Notes: generated by a model from the letters alone, not told the origin. A DNA stretch of 64,000 bases from Ectobius pallidus (GCA_964059195.1 CAXKWD010000005.1:96547882-96611881), one strand, 5' to 3'; shown: positions 13,176 to 26,066, counted from the stretch's first letter. A program made the numbers and translations.

Positions 13176-13570
13176 CGTATAATGTTTTGTTTTAAACACA
13201 AATGTCAGTTAGTTCTTCATGGCCTAATAACTATAACCACATACTGTGCTATAACTAATAGTTCTCATTCAAGATCAAAGTATTAATTTATTAATACTGA
13301 TAGCCTAGATGCAGGATTTATTCTCTCCAAAAGAAGCTTTAATGACATTTTCTTATATTATAATTAGAGAGGCTAATGTAACATAATACAAACATGAACA
13401 TTGAAATCCCTAGATTTCATCCAATTCATTAGTCTGTATGGGATAATATTGGTATGTATTCTAACTCGTGCTTACAGTTTTATGCTAAGATAAATCGGTC
13501 ATAGGGTAAATCTTCGTTATTCCTCATTTGTGAAGAAAATAACATAGAATGAGTATTTCGAAAATATAAT

Positions 13571-13584
13571 TTTATTACTTTATT
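13571..13584 (-). terminator. Two AATAAA polyadenylation signals
   Basis: On the minus strand AATAAA occurs at 13584-13579 and 13576-13571, about 85-95 bp downstream of the stop codon at 13668. This is suitable spacing for the 3' end of the large secreted-protein gene. Confidence 0.6.
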
Positions 13585-13667
13585 TGTACATGCATAGGTG
13601 ATTTAAATTACATTTACCATGCAAAACATAAATATGATTTATATTTATAACCGAAGAATATTTTATG

Positions 13668-16600
13668 TTAACAGGAGAAAAATGCAGATCCAAAAATAAT
13701 CATCATCCCTGTTGGAACGAGGCATTCAGCTGAATTCCTATCATTAATGGCAGTCATAACTTCGAATGGAGATTTGTCATCTATTAAACTTGAACTAGAT
13801 GCATTTACCATGTTTTCTTTACCTCTAGAGAGCAACTGTTTAATATCATTCTGATTTAAAAGTTCATACATATCACGTAGATACCCTTTGGACAGTAACA
13901 ATTTCTTTTTTATGATCTCAGCCGTAGAATTTGAAATTTGTGCATGTGGGCTTGATTTATTCATATTTTGAGCTTGAATTTTCACTTCCAGATTTCCTTT
14001 AGAATCATTTGTACTCTCAGTCAGTGTTTTATTGTCATGATTATTTATTACCGGTAGTTCAGTCATAGCGATTTGTACAGGCTTTGGATAATGAATTGCT
14101 CGGTTGTCATCTAGTGTACTTCCAGTAAGAAAATATTCCGAATTGTTTTCTACATCATAATGAGATATGGTATATGGTTTTGGTACCGCTTCGTAATCAA
14201 CTTCGGTCATGGATGAGTTGATACTCGAAGTCTGAGAAGCATATTCTGCATCTTCCTTATTGGATGGGCCCTTTACTTTTGTTTCTTCTATCGATTTTTC
14301 ATTTATAGTGTCTTTAACGATTGTCCTGTTACTGGAAATCTGAGGAGAATATTTTGTGCCATCCTCATTGGATGGAGCGTTTCCTTTTGTTTCTCCTATG
14401 GATGTATTTTTATTTATAGTGCCATTAACGAATGAACTGTTGCTTGAAGTCTGAGAAGCATAATATACTGTGCCTTCCTTGTTGGATGGGCCGTCTTCTT
14501 TTGTTTCTTCTAAGGATATGTTTTTGTTTATAACACCATTAACTGATGAGCCGTTACTTGAACTATGAAGATAATTTTCTGTGCCCTCCTTATTGGACGA
14601 ATCCTTTTCTTTTGCTTCTCCTCTGGACATATTTTTCTTCGTAGGGCCATTATCGTTCTTCTTGTCCCCTTCATTAATTGAACCATTTTCCATTGCATAG
14701 CTGTTCAGTGGAAAATCTTTTTCTACATATTCAATATCTTGTGGACCATCGCGTTTGCTTATGCGGTGAAGTGCTGAATTAGTATTTGGAGCGCCAAAAG
14801 CAAGTGCCAACATTTCATATGGAGACATAATTACGTCGTCATGTAATTTATCCAAGTTATGAATTGAGCTGTATTCACCTGAGTTTTTATCGTTCAATGA
14901 AATTTTTTCAAGGGGAATCTTATTCCCTTGGCTATCGTATCTAACGCTGTTATTTTTGTCTTTAGAACCCATGTGGTGGTGTAATATTCCGCACACAGAT
15001 TTATCTTTACAGTTGCAAGTATTAGTTCCTTTTTTACTGCGCCTAAAAATATTACTGTTACGTAATTTTCGGTTATTGGCTTTTCTTTCTCTTATTAAAG
15101 TTTGATTGATGATGCTTGGATATTCATGTGACCTCAATTCTTGAATTATTTTTCTCACTTCCAAACTTTTTGCGGTGTTACTATTAGATTTATTATTTTT
15201 TGAAATAGAAAGGTCCCATTCATCGCGATGTTGTTCAGCCTCAAGAGCAAGTCTATCAACTTCAGTCTTGGATGAGTTGTTACTCGAAGTCTGAGAAGCA
15301 TATTCTGCTTCTTCCTTATTGGATGGACCCTTTATTTTTGTTTCTTCTATCGATTTTTTATTTATACCGCCTTTAACGATTGACCTGTTATTGGAAATCT
15401 GAGGAGAATATTTTGTGCCATCCTCATTGGATGGAGCGTTTTCTTTTGTTTCTCCTATGGATGTATTTTTATTTATAGTGCCATTAACGTATGAACTGTT
15501 GCTTGAAGTCTGAGAAGCATAATATACTGTACCTTCCTTTTTGGATGGGCCGTCTTCTTTTGTTTCTTCTAAGGATATGTTTTTGTTTATAATGCCATTA
15601 ACTGATGAGCCGTTACTTGAAATATTGGATGAATCTTTTTCTTTTGCCTCTCCTCTGGACATATTTTTCTTCGTAGGGCCATTATCGTTCTTCGTGTCCC
15701 CTTCATTAATTGGACCATTTTCCATTGCATAGCTGTTCAGTGGAAAATCTTTTTCTAAATATTCATTATCTTGTGGACCATCGCGTTTGCTTATGCGGTG
15801 AAGTGCTGAATTAGTATTTGGAGCGCCAAATGCAAGTGCCAACATTTCATATGGAGACATAATTATGTCGTCATGTAATTTATCCAAATTATGAATTGAG
15901 CTGTATTCACCTGAGTTTTTATCGTTCAATGAAATATTTTCAAGGGGAATCTTATTCCCTTGGCTATCGTATCTAACGCTGTTATTTTTGTCTTTAGAAC
16001 CCATGTGGTGGTGTAATATTCCGCACACAGATTTATCTTTACAGTTGCAAGTATTAGTTCCTTTTTTACTGCGCCTAAAAATATTACTGTTGCGTAATTT
16101 TCGATTATTGGCTTTTCTTTCTCTTATTAAAGTTTCATTGATGATGCTTGGATATTCATGTGACCTCAATTCTTGAATTATTTTTCTCACTTCCAAAATT
16201 TTTGCGGTGTTACTATTAGATTTATTATTGTTTGAAATAGAAAGGTCCCATTCATTGCGATGTTGTTCAGCCTCAAGAGCAAGTCTTTCATTTGAAAGTA
16301 CATCATTTGGAAAGTTCATAGTAATGCCTTTACCAACGTTAGAACCATTCTTTATTTTTTTGTCCTCCTTAGAGCTAGCTGCTACTTCTGATTGAGTTTC
16401 TTTCTTTTTACTGTTATCTTCTTCTGTTTGAGTTGTGTTATTTCTAGTGGTACCTTCGCCTTTTCCACCTTCAGAAGCTGCAGATAGAGAATCGAGTTTA
16501 TGAGCTGCTGTTATATTGTCTTCTTCAGAATATGGAACTTTCGAGACTATGTTGGATCTTGAAGTGTTGGACAGATTTTTATCATTTGGCCTTTCAAGTA

Positions 16601-17650
16601 ATCTCACATCTGAAGAATCTGTACCAGTATGTAAGTCATTGTTAATGTCAGTTCCATAATTACCATTTTTCGTGTCCGTAGAGTAGTTTTCTCGATTTAT
16701 TGCTAAAACTTTCTTAAACAGAATTTCATGTTCGGAATTTAATTTAGAATTAAATGTTTTAGCATTGGGTGATAATCGATAGTGATTAAACACATTCTGT
16801 TCTGAAGAATTTGATTTATCAGGCAAGTGCCTCTTTGTAATCGATTCATCCTTCGAGTTTACATACCCATTCTTCTCTATATTAACAGACACTTTAGAGT
16901 CATTCTCATTTCTGTCCTCTATTCTTGAAGAATTACGGCTGGAAATTCGATGATTTGTTAAATTTAAAAACTGTGCGTTCGGAATACGGGAGCTCAGAGA
17001 ACTGAGAGGAGAATAATTAACGTTAAGGTGGTTATTTCGTTTGATTGGTGAAAATGCTCCAGAGGAAAATTGTGAAGAAGGACCATTTGAATTTATCTTC
17101 TTAATATTCTCTTTTAAAGAATACAATTTCTGAAGGCTGATGGTTTTTAAAATTCCTGACTCACTAAATGCGTTCTTTGTTTCAACTAATTTACTTATTG
17201 TACTTTCTTTCTGTTCTTTCAGCTCTGTGCCATTAGTTACGTTAATAACAATGTGAGGACTGCTTATATTGTGATCTTCCTTCTTAGGTGTGGCATTTTG
17301 AGAAGCGATGCTATGAGTTTGGAAATTCTGAAAAACTGCAGATGAAGAATCTTGATTTGTTGCCAAATGAGCTGTTTCATTCTTGGTAGATTTATTAATG
17401 GCAGGTTTGCTGTTATCTGAGATGTTATCGTTTTTCACCTCATTCCATTTTCGAAGTAAACTCGATTCATGTATTTTTAAATTCAAAATATCTTCTTCAG
17501 TTGTTGGAACACTTGTTTCTGTACTATGATGAGCTGATGTTTCCTCTCTCATTTTTTCGGTCACGTCTAGCAAAAGTTTTGAAGACATGTCTATTATTCG
17601 TTTGAGCAATGGATTTTCTTCTCCTGCATGGTCTGCTTTATTTTCATGTC
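13668..17650 (-). CDS. Terminal exon 9 of the secreted repeat protein: low-complexity duplicated region
   Basis: This exon encodes residues 288-1614 of the predicted protein. The acceptor is CTACTGAACATACAG at 17665-17651. The split Gly codon joins exon 8 in phase (Q-G-H-E-N-K). Sequence: the first 450 or so residues are Ser/Asn/Lys/Glu-rich with many N-x-S/T sites. Two tandem units then follow, about residues 742-1085 and 1086-1438 (DNA 16286-15256 and 15255-14197). Each unit contains an ALEAEQHR helix, an RRSKKGTN stretch with CNCKDKSVC and HHHMG, a SPYEMLALAFGAPN block ending in RISKR, and several roughly 43-residue sub-repeats of the NKNxSxxETKExxPSN type. The tail ends in a short hydrophobic FGSAFFSC. 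The open frame of 1313 codons without a stop, in AT-rich DNA, is strong evidence of coding. RRSKK and RISKR could be convertase sites, which is inference. No homologous family is recognised. Confidence 0.85.
14197..16286 (-). repeat. 1059-bp in-frame tandem duplication inside exon 9
   Basis: The sequence from 14197 to 15255 recurs at 15256 to 16286 with high identity; the second is 24-30 bp shorter because of a small in-frame deletion. The offset of 1059 bp equals 353 codons. Within each unit, modules of about 125-135 bp repeat, each with TTTTTRTTTATARYRCC and TCTTCTTTTGTTTCTTC motifs. This is therefore a two-level repeat. Confidence 0.9.
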
Positions 17651-18199
17651 CTGTATGTTCAGTAGAAAATACATTTAATTATTATAAGATACAATATTTT
17701 GAAAATATTATGGAGAAAGCCTTTATTTAATTAAATGCCCATATTTTAAGTTATAGACCTTGTAAACGAGCATTCTTCAGTTGTGTAAAATTCATTCTTC
17801 CCATCTTTTCTTGAATTTTAAATATGATATATAATACTGTATTCAAACTCGTATTGTTATGTAGTCATTTAACACACAACTTCAAGTTCAACGCACTTAC
17901 CACAATGTATCAAAGAATCTATAATATACAGAGTGTTTCGTAACATGTGGGACTCGTTTTCTTAGAAGGTTAGGAGATAAAAACGCAAAAAATATGTAAA
18001 AATATGCAAATGCCTGTTTAATTACACCTTATTTCAGGACTAGCTCCCACTAAATTTATTATAAGTTACGTATTTGCCAGTAATAGAGATCTGCTTTCTG
18101 TTTCAAAATATTTTCAAAATGGCCAAATTTTGCCTGAACAGCGAACAATACTGCATTCGTCATGTCATAGACCCATGCATTGTTACAAGTATAAAACGT

Positions 18200-18411
18200 A
18201 TTCCTCAGGTTCGCGAGCGACCCCTGGGGATATTCTCAGCGGATTTGTTACCGGGGTGCGCCAGTCCCCTACCTACTTAAACGTAAGGACACACACACCC
18301 AGTCCTGAACCCGGGAAAGGCATTTTTCACTACTGAAAAATCCCCAACCCGGCCGGGAATGGAACCCGGGCCGCCGGAGTGGAAGGCAGACTCACCCACG
18401 GCGGCGGACCT
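18200..18411 (-). mobile_element. SINE copy 1, CCCGGGTTCAGGxCTGGGTGT tail family
   Basis: The minus strand begins GGTCCGCCGCCGTGGGTGAG, has a B box GGTTCCATTCCC, then CAGTAGTGAAAAATGCC and CCCGGGTTCAGGACTGGGTG. The second half matches 29450-29510 on the plus strand. The tRNA-like head plus a shared tail identifies a SINE family. Confidence 0.65.
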
Positions 18412-21095
18412 GTTGTTTATTTTGAATATGCAGTCGGAGTGATTCCCTAAACCTTTTTTCAGCCATCCAAATAAATATAAAACATATATAAAAAGCAGAA
18501 CTGACAGGCTAGCCTATAGAACCACCAAAACCATTTCATCTTAGAGACTTTGTGATTCTAGGAATTCTGGCCAGATGGCTAATGCACCATCGTCATAAAC
18601 AACAGCAACATACAAGATTGAGTTGAGCCTTTTCCAATAATATCACGAAATTGTTTCTGAGGAAATATTGTAGTCCGTTCCTCTAAGAACCGTACTTAAA
18701 GTAAAGATAACCAGTCATATGTTTCACTTATGACTTTACCTCGGTTTTTAGGTAAAATTCTATTTTAATCCTTAAAAAATAAATGCATAAAACCTTGTAT
18801 ATACGCGTTTCATACGTGATTATGCCTCAAACTGATGCTTTTACAGGACCTATTTTGATGTTAAAGCCTAATATTGCCTTTTGCATGATTTTCCTCTTCA
18901 AGTTCCAAATAAAAATTTTCTACTTTTTAAAAAAATAAATTGTACACGTTATTTTCAGTTCACATTGAATTTTTAGATCGGGCTGTACAGTACATGACAT
19001 AATTATTGGTATGTCTAAAGAGGAGCTATGTGTTTGTCTTCATGAAAACAATAATTTCCAGGGAAATCATTTATTTTAGTTCAGACTTCGTTATCCAGCA
19101 ACAAAAAAGTGCAATTTTTTTAACGACTATGAGAGGAATGAAGAAGCTAGCGAGCCCAAATTCTACGTAACATTAAAGCCAAAAACACTAGGTTTGGAGC
19201 TGAGCTCAGTTTCTTTGTTCTGCGACTTAAGTATACGTTATAACGAGAAATGCTGAAAATAAAGGGTAATTTTTTATGAAGATAACTATAGACAATAATT
19301 GGAAGAACTTAACTAATGTTTATAGGCCTATTAATAAATTAATTTTGCCTTCTAAAATGCGTATATTCTGTATATGAAGTTCTGATGTAAAATAGTGTAG
19401 GATTACTACATATTTGTGATAGTAATATGGGATCCCATAATAGACCTGTGTATGTGCATGTTGTTTCATCACGCTCATTGATGAGTGGGCATATTAATAA
19501 ATGCATGCCTAATCCTGTATTATAAGTGAGATATTTAAGAAAACTGGCAACTTAAATGGAATTAACGATTTTACAATGGAGCCAATTTTCCGATTTTTAT
19601 AGCCTATTCCTAAACATTTAGAACCTAAAATTGCATTTTAGAAACCTAAAAGTCCGAAGTTTACTTATGACTTACGGTAGCCTATGAATAAAGTGAAATG
19701 GCAGCAGCATACTACTCCTTGCTTACTTTAGATTCGGTTCTTAGAGCAGATGGACCGTATTATTCATTTATTGAATGTCAAACATAATAAAAAAACTACA
19801 AACCCTATTTTACCCTTGGGTATATTAGGATTGTGATGAACTACATATATAGTAACTAGAGATATTAGATTGTCATCAAGTTAAACAGTTTAAGTCATCA
19901 CGAAGTAGGCCTATCCCGGACATTGTCTATTTTTATTCTCATTTGTTGTTAATGTAGAGATTGAAGAATAAAATGTTGATATCTGCGATCCATTAATTCA
20001 CTTTAATTATATTTTTTAATTACAAATAGGCTTACTTTTTTTGTTATGGACAGGCAATAATATAAAAGAAAGAGGCCGAATGAAAGGTTACCTGTACACT
20101 ATAGTACAAATGGTTCAGCTGGTGAGACCTCTGATATCAGATGATCTCAGAGCATAGTTCATATGGAAATGTTTAATAGATTCTGTCTCTCGTCTCCTAG
20201 AGTGAAGTTACGAAACATCCTGTGTTTGAAATAATTTTCTTTGCTCATTTGTCCCGTGCCTACAACTGGCCTATATACAGATAGTGGGATATTTTATATA
20301 ACATGTTTTTAAAATAATAATGATACAAAGTGGACAAAATTTCAAATTATTCCTAAAATTAAGGAAATAGAGAAGAGAAAATCAATTAACAAAACAACCC
20401 CAGGTAATCGCCTAAAAGATGTTCCCACAATATTTTTCAATTATCCTTCCTAGAGAGGAATTCCATCAGAGTCTTCACAAGTACAATTGAACATACAATT
20501 ATTTATAGGGAACATTCATTTCTATATATTTATATTTAGTATAAACTATGATAATGTTATTTAGTTCAACCCTTACAGTATGTTACAATCGTCGTATTAT
20601 ATGTTCCGTGGAACACGCTGTGAAAACGAGTCTTCTCTTTAAGGGCATACTAGAATAGGCTTATATTATAATTCACTGCATTTGTTTTCTAGGAAATAAG
20701 GATGAATAAATAAATAAAAATAAGAACCTTGAATGTAAAACAGATTTGTGAGTGGTCGCTAGAAGAGCATTTTGTTCACTGTTTATTTGAAAGCGTTATT
20801 GTTTGTAAAATTATGCATATTAAGACCACCTGAACTTTATTCTTTCTGTAGTACGTATAATAAACATTCTGGTAATTATTCGTACTTTGTATTTTTTAAG
20901 ACTCTAAGCTGCCGTATTTTCTTCATAACACAACCAATAACGTGGATGGGGTTTTGCAGAAAAGGCGAAGGATTATTACCAGCTCAAGTTCATTTAACTT
21001 TAATTTGTTAAGTATTGTCCATTGTTTCCGATAATTCCCCTTTTCTTAGAAGTTCATAAAATGCTAATAACTAGATCGATAACAGAAAAGAAAAT

Positions 21096-21925
21096 CATAT
21101 TGTGAGCAACACAATCGGGAGAAATGCAGAAAGTCTTTTCGATGCCTGCAGTAATGTTGGATTGGCCATTAATACAGAAGAAAAAACTAAGTATAACATC
21201 ATAAACAATGTGCTACAATATATTAGAATAGCCGGTAAAACAATTGAACAAGTAAGAAATTCAAATACAATAATTACAGATACAAGTCATATTAAAGCAG
21301 AAGAAAAATATCGTCTAAAGTCAGGAAATGCTTGTTTTTATGTAATTCATAAACTTTTATCCTCTTGTATTCTGTCCAGAAATTTAAAAATAAAAATTTG
21401 TAAATAAATTATCCTGCCGATTGTATTATATGGATGTAAGACATGGTCCCTTACTCTTCGGGAAGAACATAATCTGAGTGTGTCTGAAAACATGGTGCTT
21501 AGGAAGATATTCGTATCTGAGAGAGATGAAAATGGGGACTTGAGAAAATGCATCAAGATGAGCTTAATACCCTGTACTCTTCACCGAATATAGCCTACAG
21601 TAAGGACAATTAAATCACGGAGGATGAAATGAGTGGACATGTTGCGCGCATGGAGGAGGACAGACATATCTAAAAAATATTGACTGGGAGACCCGAAGGG
21701 AGGAGACCACTTGGAAAACCTAGAAGTAGGTGGGAGGACAATATTAGGATAGATTTAAAGGTAGTAGGATTTGCGAGGGTTGGTTGGATGGAGTTAGCTC
21801 AGAATAGGGTTGAATGGCGGGCTCAGGTAAGCGCGGCAATGAACCTTTGGGTTCCATAAAATATATAATATTCATTTAGCTTGCTTAGGGATTGTCTATT
21901 GCCATTGAGTAAATAGGTAAGTAAT
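21096..21925 (+). pseudogene. LINE remnant: C-terminal part of a reverse-transcriptase ORF
   Basis: Across frameshifts I can read FDACSNVGLAINTEEKTKY, then SGNACFYVIHKLLSS, VLYGCKTWSLTLREEHNLSV, then GRPEGRRPLGKPRSRWED and a final AAMNLWVP before a stop at 21857-21859. These are the thumb and C-terminal blocks of a very common insect non-LTR retrotransposon ORF (VLYGCETW and GRPxGxRPLGRPRxRWxDN types). The catalytic FADD block is not preserved. Stops and frameshifts make it inactive. The 3' end carries AGCTTGCTTAGGGATTGTC and GTAA-type repeats, shared with 3623-3687. It lies sense to the plus strand, antisense to the host gene. Confidence 0.85.
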
Positions 21926-22561
21926 TGAAAGCAACATGCTCAGGTGCAACCACTCACTAAACTTGCAACTTCCATTCCTCATTTCTTCTCTAACAAGAGT
22001 TCAGTATTTTCCTTCATTAATTGATTTCCAAGCAAACAGTTTTTTCCGATGTCATAAAAACTTAAAACAAACCCTTCAAATATGTCATGATCTCACAAAA
22101 AAACTGTTAAAATTACAGAGATATCCTTTTAAAAATACAAAATTTAATAAAAATAATGTTAACGAAATCACTAACAACACATTAATTGGTTCATATTTAA
22201 GTCACCTGATTTTGCTCCCCCACATGCTCCATCCCAAAATAGTGTTCTCAATAATAACTATAAGCCAGGCTACTTATTTCCTAAGTAGGCCTACCTCCTC
22301 GTATGGTTAACATATGCTAGAGTTGATCTTAAAACTATAAGGGAAATAGTTTTCAACTTATTAGTAACTTTCAGGTTATTTTCGTGAATGTCTAAACTCA
22401 TGTAAATTGTTTATGAACACCCATTAATTTAACTGATCATCCTGATATTACCTAGTTCATGTGATTGGCAATCAGATTACCAGCCTGCATTTTTTCAACT
22501 GGCTATTTCACATGTTCTTCTAGAAATCCTTCATTTTTAAATACGTCTAAATTTTGTTTAC

Positions 22562-22654
22562 CTTGGAGGGAAAACGCTTCAGCAACTGCGGCCTCAATTA
22601 ACAATGGAACCTCCCATGCATAAGTCGCAGTGCGTAATACTTCACTTCCAGGAC
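22562..22654 (-). CDS. Exon 8 of the secreted-protein gene
   Basis: 93 nt. The acceptor is ATTTAACGTTTCAG and the donor is CAAG|GTAAAC. It encodes PGSEVLRTATYAWEVP, then LLIEAAVAEAFSLQ. The split Gly codons on both sides join in frame to exons 7 and 9. The sequence is a helical, alanine-rich segment without low complexity. Confidence 0.8.
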
Positions 22655-23664
22655 CTGAAACGTTAAATAACATAAACTTCTTTGGTCAATGATTTAACTC
22701 TTCATTCACAAAGAAGAGTTTGACGTTAAACAGATAAGATATGTTTTAATTTCTGACACCACCGAATTGACTTCATCACCGTCTTCAAGCCTATTGGTGA
22801 GTTTTACTGTTACCAGTTTCATAAATCTATCGTGGGAGTCAAAGCCTTATTACGAGCACCCATTTTTACTTTTACATTTTCAAAATACTAAAAATTTTAG
22901 GAGTAAAATAGACGTAATAATATTGTAAAAGGTACATTCTCTTAGTCAATAAGAACAATAATTTTTTATCCCGTTTCTTGAAATTGAAAAGGTTTTGTCC
23001 CTCCATTATTTTTCCTTTTGTCCTTGGTTTCCTTTTTCTTCCTATTAAACACAAACACCCATGCCCGAGGCCCCCTTACCCACGGCTGTCTTCTAAGGAG
23101 ACCGACATAATAATTTTTTACATTTTTATGACTACGATGTTTGCATTACTACGCCATAGATTGCTTGTTAAAAGTTAAAATCGCAAAGTAGTACGATATA
23201 AAAGTTATGCTACTGCAGTTTTATGAAAGAAGAAGATTAACCATGGTGAAAATTTGAATCTCCAGTGGTGTAAACTCTGTGTTCTATAAACAAGCGATTG
23301 ATGAGTGTAATGGTTTTAGAAGTCGGTGTGTAATTATTTTAGGACGTCTATTATGAACTTCAGATATTATCTACCTACATTATGCGTAAGCAACACAATT
23401 GAATAAAATAGACCACGGTATCCATAGAACGCCCACTCTAAGAACCGATCGTAAAGTAGATAAAAACAGTGAACCATATTATGAATAATCTGGTGAAGAG
23501 AAATAAAAGTAGCCTACTGTTGTTTCTTGTTTACGTTCTTAGAGCGGACGAAATACCTAACGCGGAATGAACTAAGTTATCTCTAAAGTACCGTCTAAAG
23601 CTGAATTCTCTTAATTAAGAGTAATAGGCTATATATAATTTTTTCAAGACAGCATTGTTAAAAC

Positions 23665-24245
23665 TGTCATATGGATACTGCACACCAAAATGTGCTATTC
23701 GGTTTCTGGTCATATGGAAACTGCACACTATTTTCTGCCCCGATTATGGTCATAGGGAAAATGTTTTTTTTAATTTTGTTCGAGATGGAGCGCTGTTTAA
23801 TGAGATATGAAAAACTGTGAAGTACTGTGGAGGGGTTGTATGAGAAAGTGCAATATCAAAGTTTATACTATGCTGAACAATACGAAGTTATTAGAAAACA
23901 CGGTGTACATAACCAACTGGTTATGCACATAACCATTACCATAACCATAACTATTATTAAAGCAGCTATGAAAAGAAAAGCCATCGATGATGTTAATACT
24001 AAGCCATCAAAAATATTTCATGCTGTTTGTCAAATCTTGCCTACAGAATACCTGGAACTGCATGCTATATCTACGCGTAATATAAAGGATGATTTGTACA
24101 GATCGCGAATAAAATGTCAGCCAGTATTACCTGTATCAAACCCGAAGTTCATGACAGATTGAGTCTTTTAAAGTATTGAATCAGTGTGCAGTATCCGGAT
24201 AGGATAAGCGGGACTCTCAAAAAACGGCGTGCAGTTTCCGCTCAC
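23665..24245 (+). mobile_element. Decayed DNA transposon with a FLYWCH/MULE-like ORF
   Basis: Two inverted motif pairs frame the region. GGATACTGCACAC (23673-23685) and GGAAACTGCACAC (23716-23728) on the left match GTGTGCAGTATCC (24184-24196) and CGTGCAGTTTCC (24228-24239) on the right, with almost equal spacing of 43 and 44 bp. The frame at 23827-24162 starts GLYEKVQYQSLYYAEQYEVI and continues AAMKRKAIDDVNTKPSKIFH to QPVLPVSN. This resembles the region between the FLYWCH zinc finger and the transposase in Mutator-like elements. No zinc-finger cysteines or catalytic triad remain. The family call is tentative. Confidence 0.5.
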
Positions 24246-25339
24246 CCATGAAAACAGAGAGGCCTTATAAATTAAAGAACCCGTCATAAATGAAATTAAG
24301 ATAATTGCTCTTTATTACAAACGCCGTGGAAATCCTTACGACTTTGGTGGCCAAGGCTATGGGATCTTTGTTTTTTTAACAGTGACACACACATGAAGGT
24401 GGTAAGGTCAGGCTTACATATCACACTTCTGTTATTGATATTAATTTATGTTAAAAGGCTGAGTCAACTACAGCATATTCATGGGGCTCAAATCCGTGAT
24501 CTTCCGGTCTGTCTTGAAAGCAGATACTGGACTTACCGCAAAGGAAATTATTCTATAATAAAAATAAACTAGATTCTTATTGCCGATATTATTGTTAGGC
24601 CTATGTTCGCATACATGTTCGAAAACAAGACATATTTCTTTTATGAGTTACAGTGCGTGCCCTAAAATATTCACATTCATAAAAAATCACATTTTAGTAG
24701 ACAATAAATTTAATCTCCCATTTTCCGCTTTGTTTGAAAGTACGCATTCCGTAATCATTATTCAATACAAATAATTATAAACCACCAGTGTGAAATTGTA
24801 GGTCACTCACTCAAGCGTAACGATAAAACTGTCGACTGTAGAACAATAAAGATAATAATTAATGGATATAACAATTTATTGTTAGCATTGTGAACAAAAT
24901 GAAGAGAACTTGTATGTGATCAAATACTAGTAGTGATTAATCATAAGCGTAAGCTAATAATTAACAGACAAAGAGCTCGTTGTACATCCTGTCGTGGTCA
25001 TTGAGTTACACACTGTCAGCTGTAACGAATACGTTATTATTAAATCCATGATTTCCTCATTTTAGAATTTTTAAAGTTTTTTTTTTTTTAATTTATTTTC
25101 AATCGTTCAGCATGACATTGCTATTTCAGATTGACGATGACCACTGGAGATTCTTAACGGTATTAAATTCTCGCTATAGAGCTAGGTCAATGTTTGACCG
25201 CTCACTCAGCTAAAATTATGCTCTGAAGTTATCTGACATATGGTCATAAACATAATTAAAATACTATAACTTGTGGCAATCGAGGTCTAAGTCGCCCTGC
25301 ATTGTGGGAATTTCGTCCGAGGCCATAATACTGTGGCCC

Positions 25340-26066
25340 TGAAACATGTTATAGATTATTAAGACATTTTTTTGATAGATTAGAAATATGTTCATGAACA
25401 TTCTCTACACCGAGTTCACTATGCAACTGGTTGTTTCGGATAAACCAAGGAGAGTTCACTGATATTCTTATAACCTTTTTCTGAAATACTTGAAGACGCT
25501 GCATTTTTGTTCTTGATGCAGCACACAATATTGGACATGCATATAGCAGCAGAGGCCGGAGTATGTTTTTGTAAAGTAAAAGAGTGTAATTGATCTTGAG
25601 AGACGATTTCCTAATCATAATCGGGTATAACTTCATTAATCGGGCATAAGCTTCTTTAGTTTTGTATTTATATGGGTGTGCCAAATCAGTCGTCGACCTA
25701 AATGTAGTCCCAGGTATTTATCAGCTTTGTCTGAAGGAAGCCAGGTTACTGATGAATCATACATCTTGAAATTAGGGGGTACCTCAGGCCTTCTTCAGTT
25801 GACTTTTCTGGGGATTTAACTGAATGTGCCATTTTGATAAACAGTGTAAGAATAGATCTAATGAAGACTGCAATTGTATAGTAGCTGTAAATATATTATG
25901 ATAAGTACATATCACTGTGTCATCTGCAAAAAGAGCTGTATGCACAGAAGGCAAATCTGGGATATCAGCAGTATAAATACTGAAAAGAGTAGGAGACAAA
26001 ATGCTTCCTTGTGGAACTCCTGCAAAAATGGGTCAAGTATCCTCTTTACATCCCAGCGAAATTAAA
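25340..26066 (-). pseudogene. Jockey-like LINE remnant (reverse transcriptase)
   Basis: On the minus strand the blocks are AGVPQGSILSPTLFSIYTAD (near 26037), LFADDTVICTYH with the catalytic FADD motif (near 25925), KADKYLGLHLGRRLIWHT (near 25700), then KNILRPLLLYACPILCAASR and LGVENVHEHISNLSKKC. This order is typical of the palm and thumb of a jockey-clade RT. Frameshifts separate the blocks. The element continues past the pogo insertion at 26825-26880, where KVIRENGVLSS-like coding resumes. It lies in intron 7, in the same orientation as the host gene. Confidence 0.85.

Larger units (their letters stand above)
17651..22561 (-). other. Intron 8 of the secreted-protein gene
   Basis: About 4.9 kb. 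It contains a SINE (18200-18411), a LINE remnant (21096-21905) and a possible element bounded by the inverted pair ACAGAGTGTTTCGTAAC (17928-17944) and GTTACGAAACATCCTGT (20207-20223). The donor is GTAAAC at 22561. Confidence 0.7.

Noticed and set aside
15541..16395. Plus-strand ORFs inside 13668-17609
   Set aside because: They are antisense shadows of exon 9. Their Phe/Leu/Ser bias mirrors the Lys/Glu/Asn bias of the real frame.
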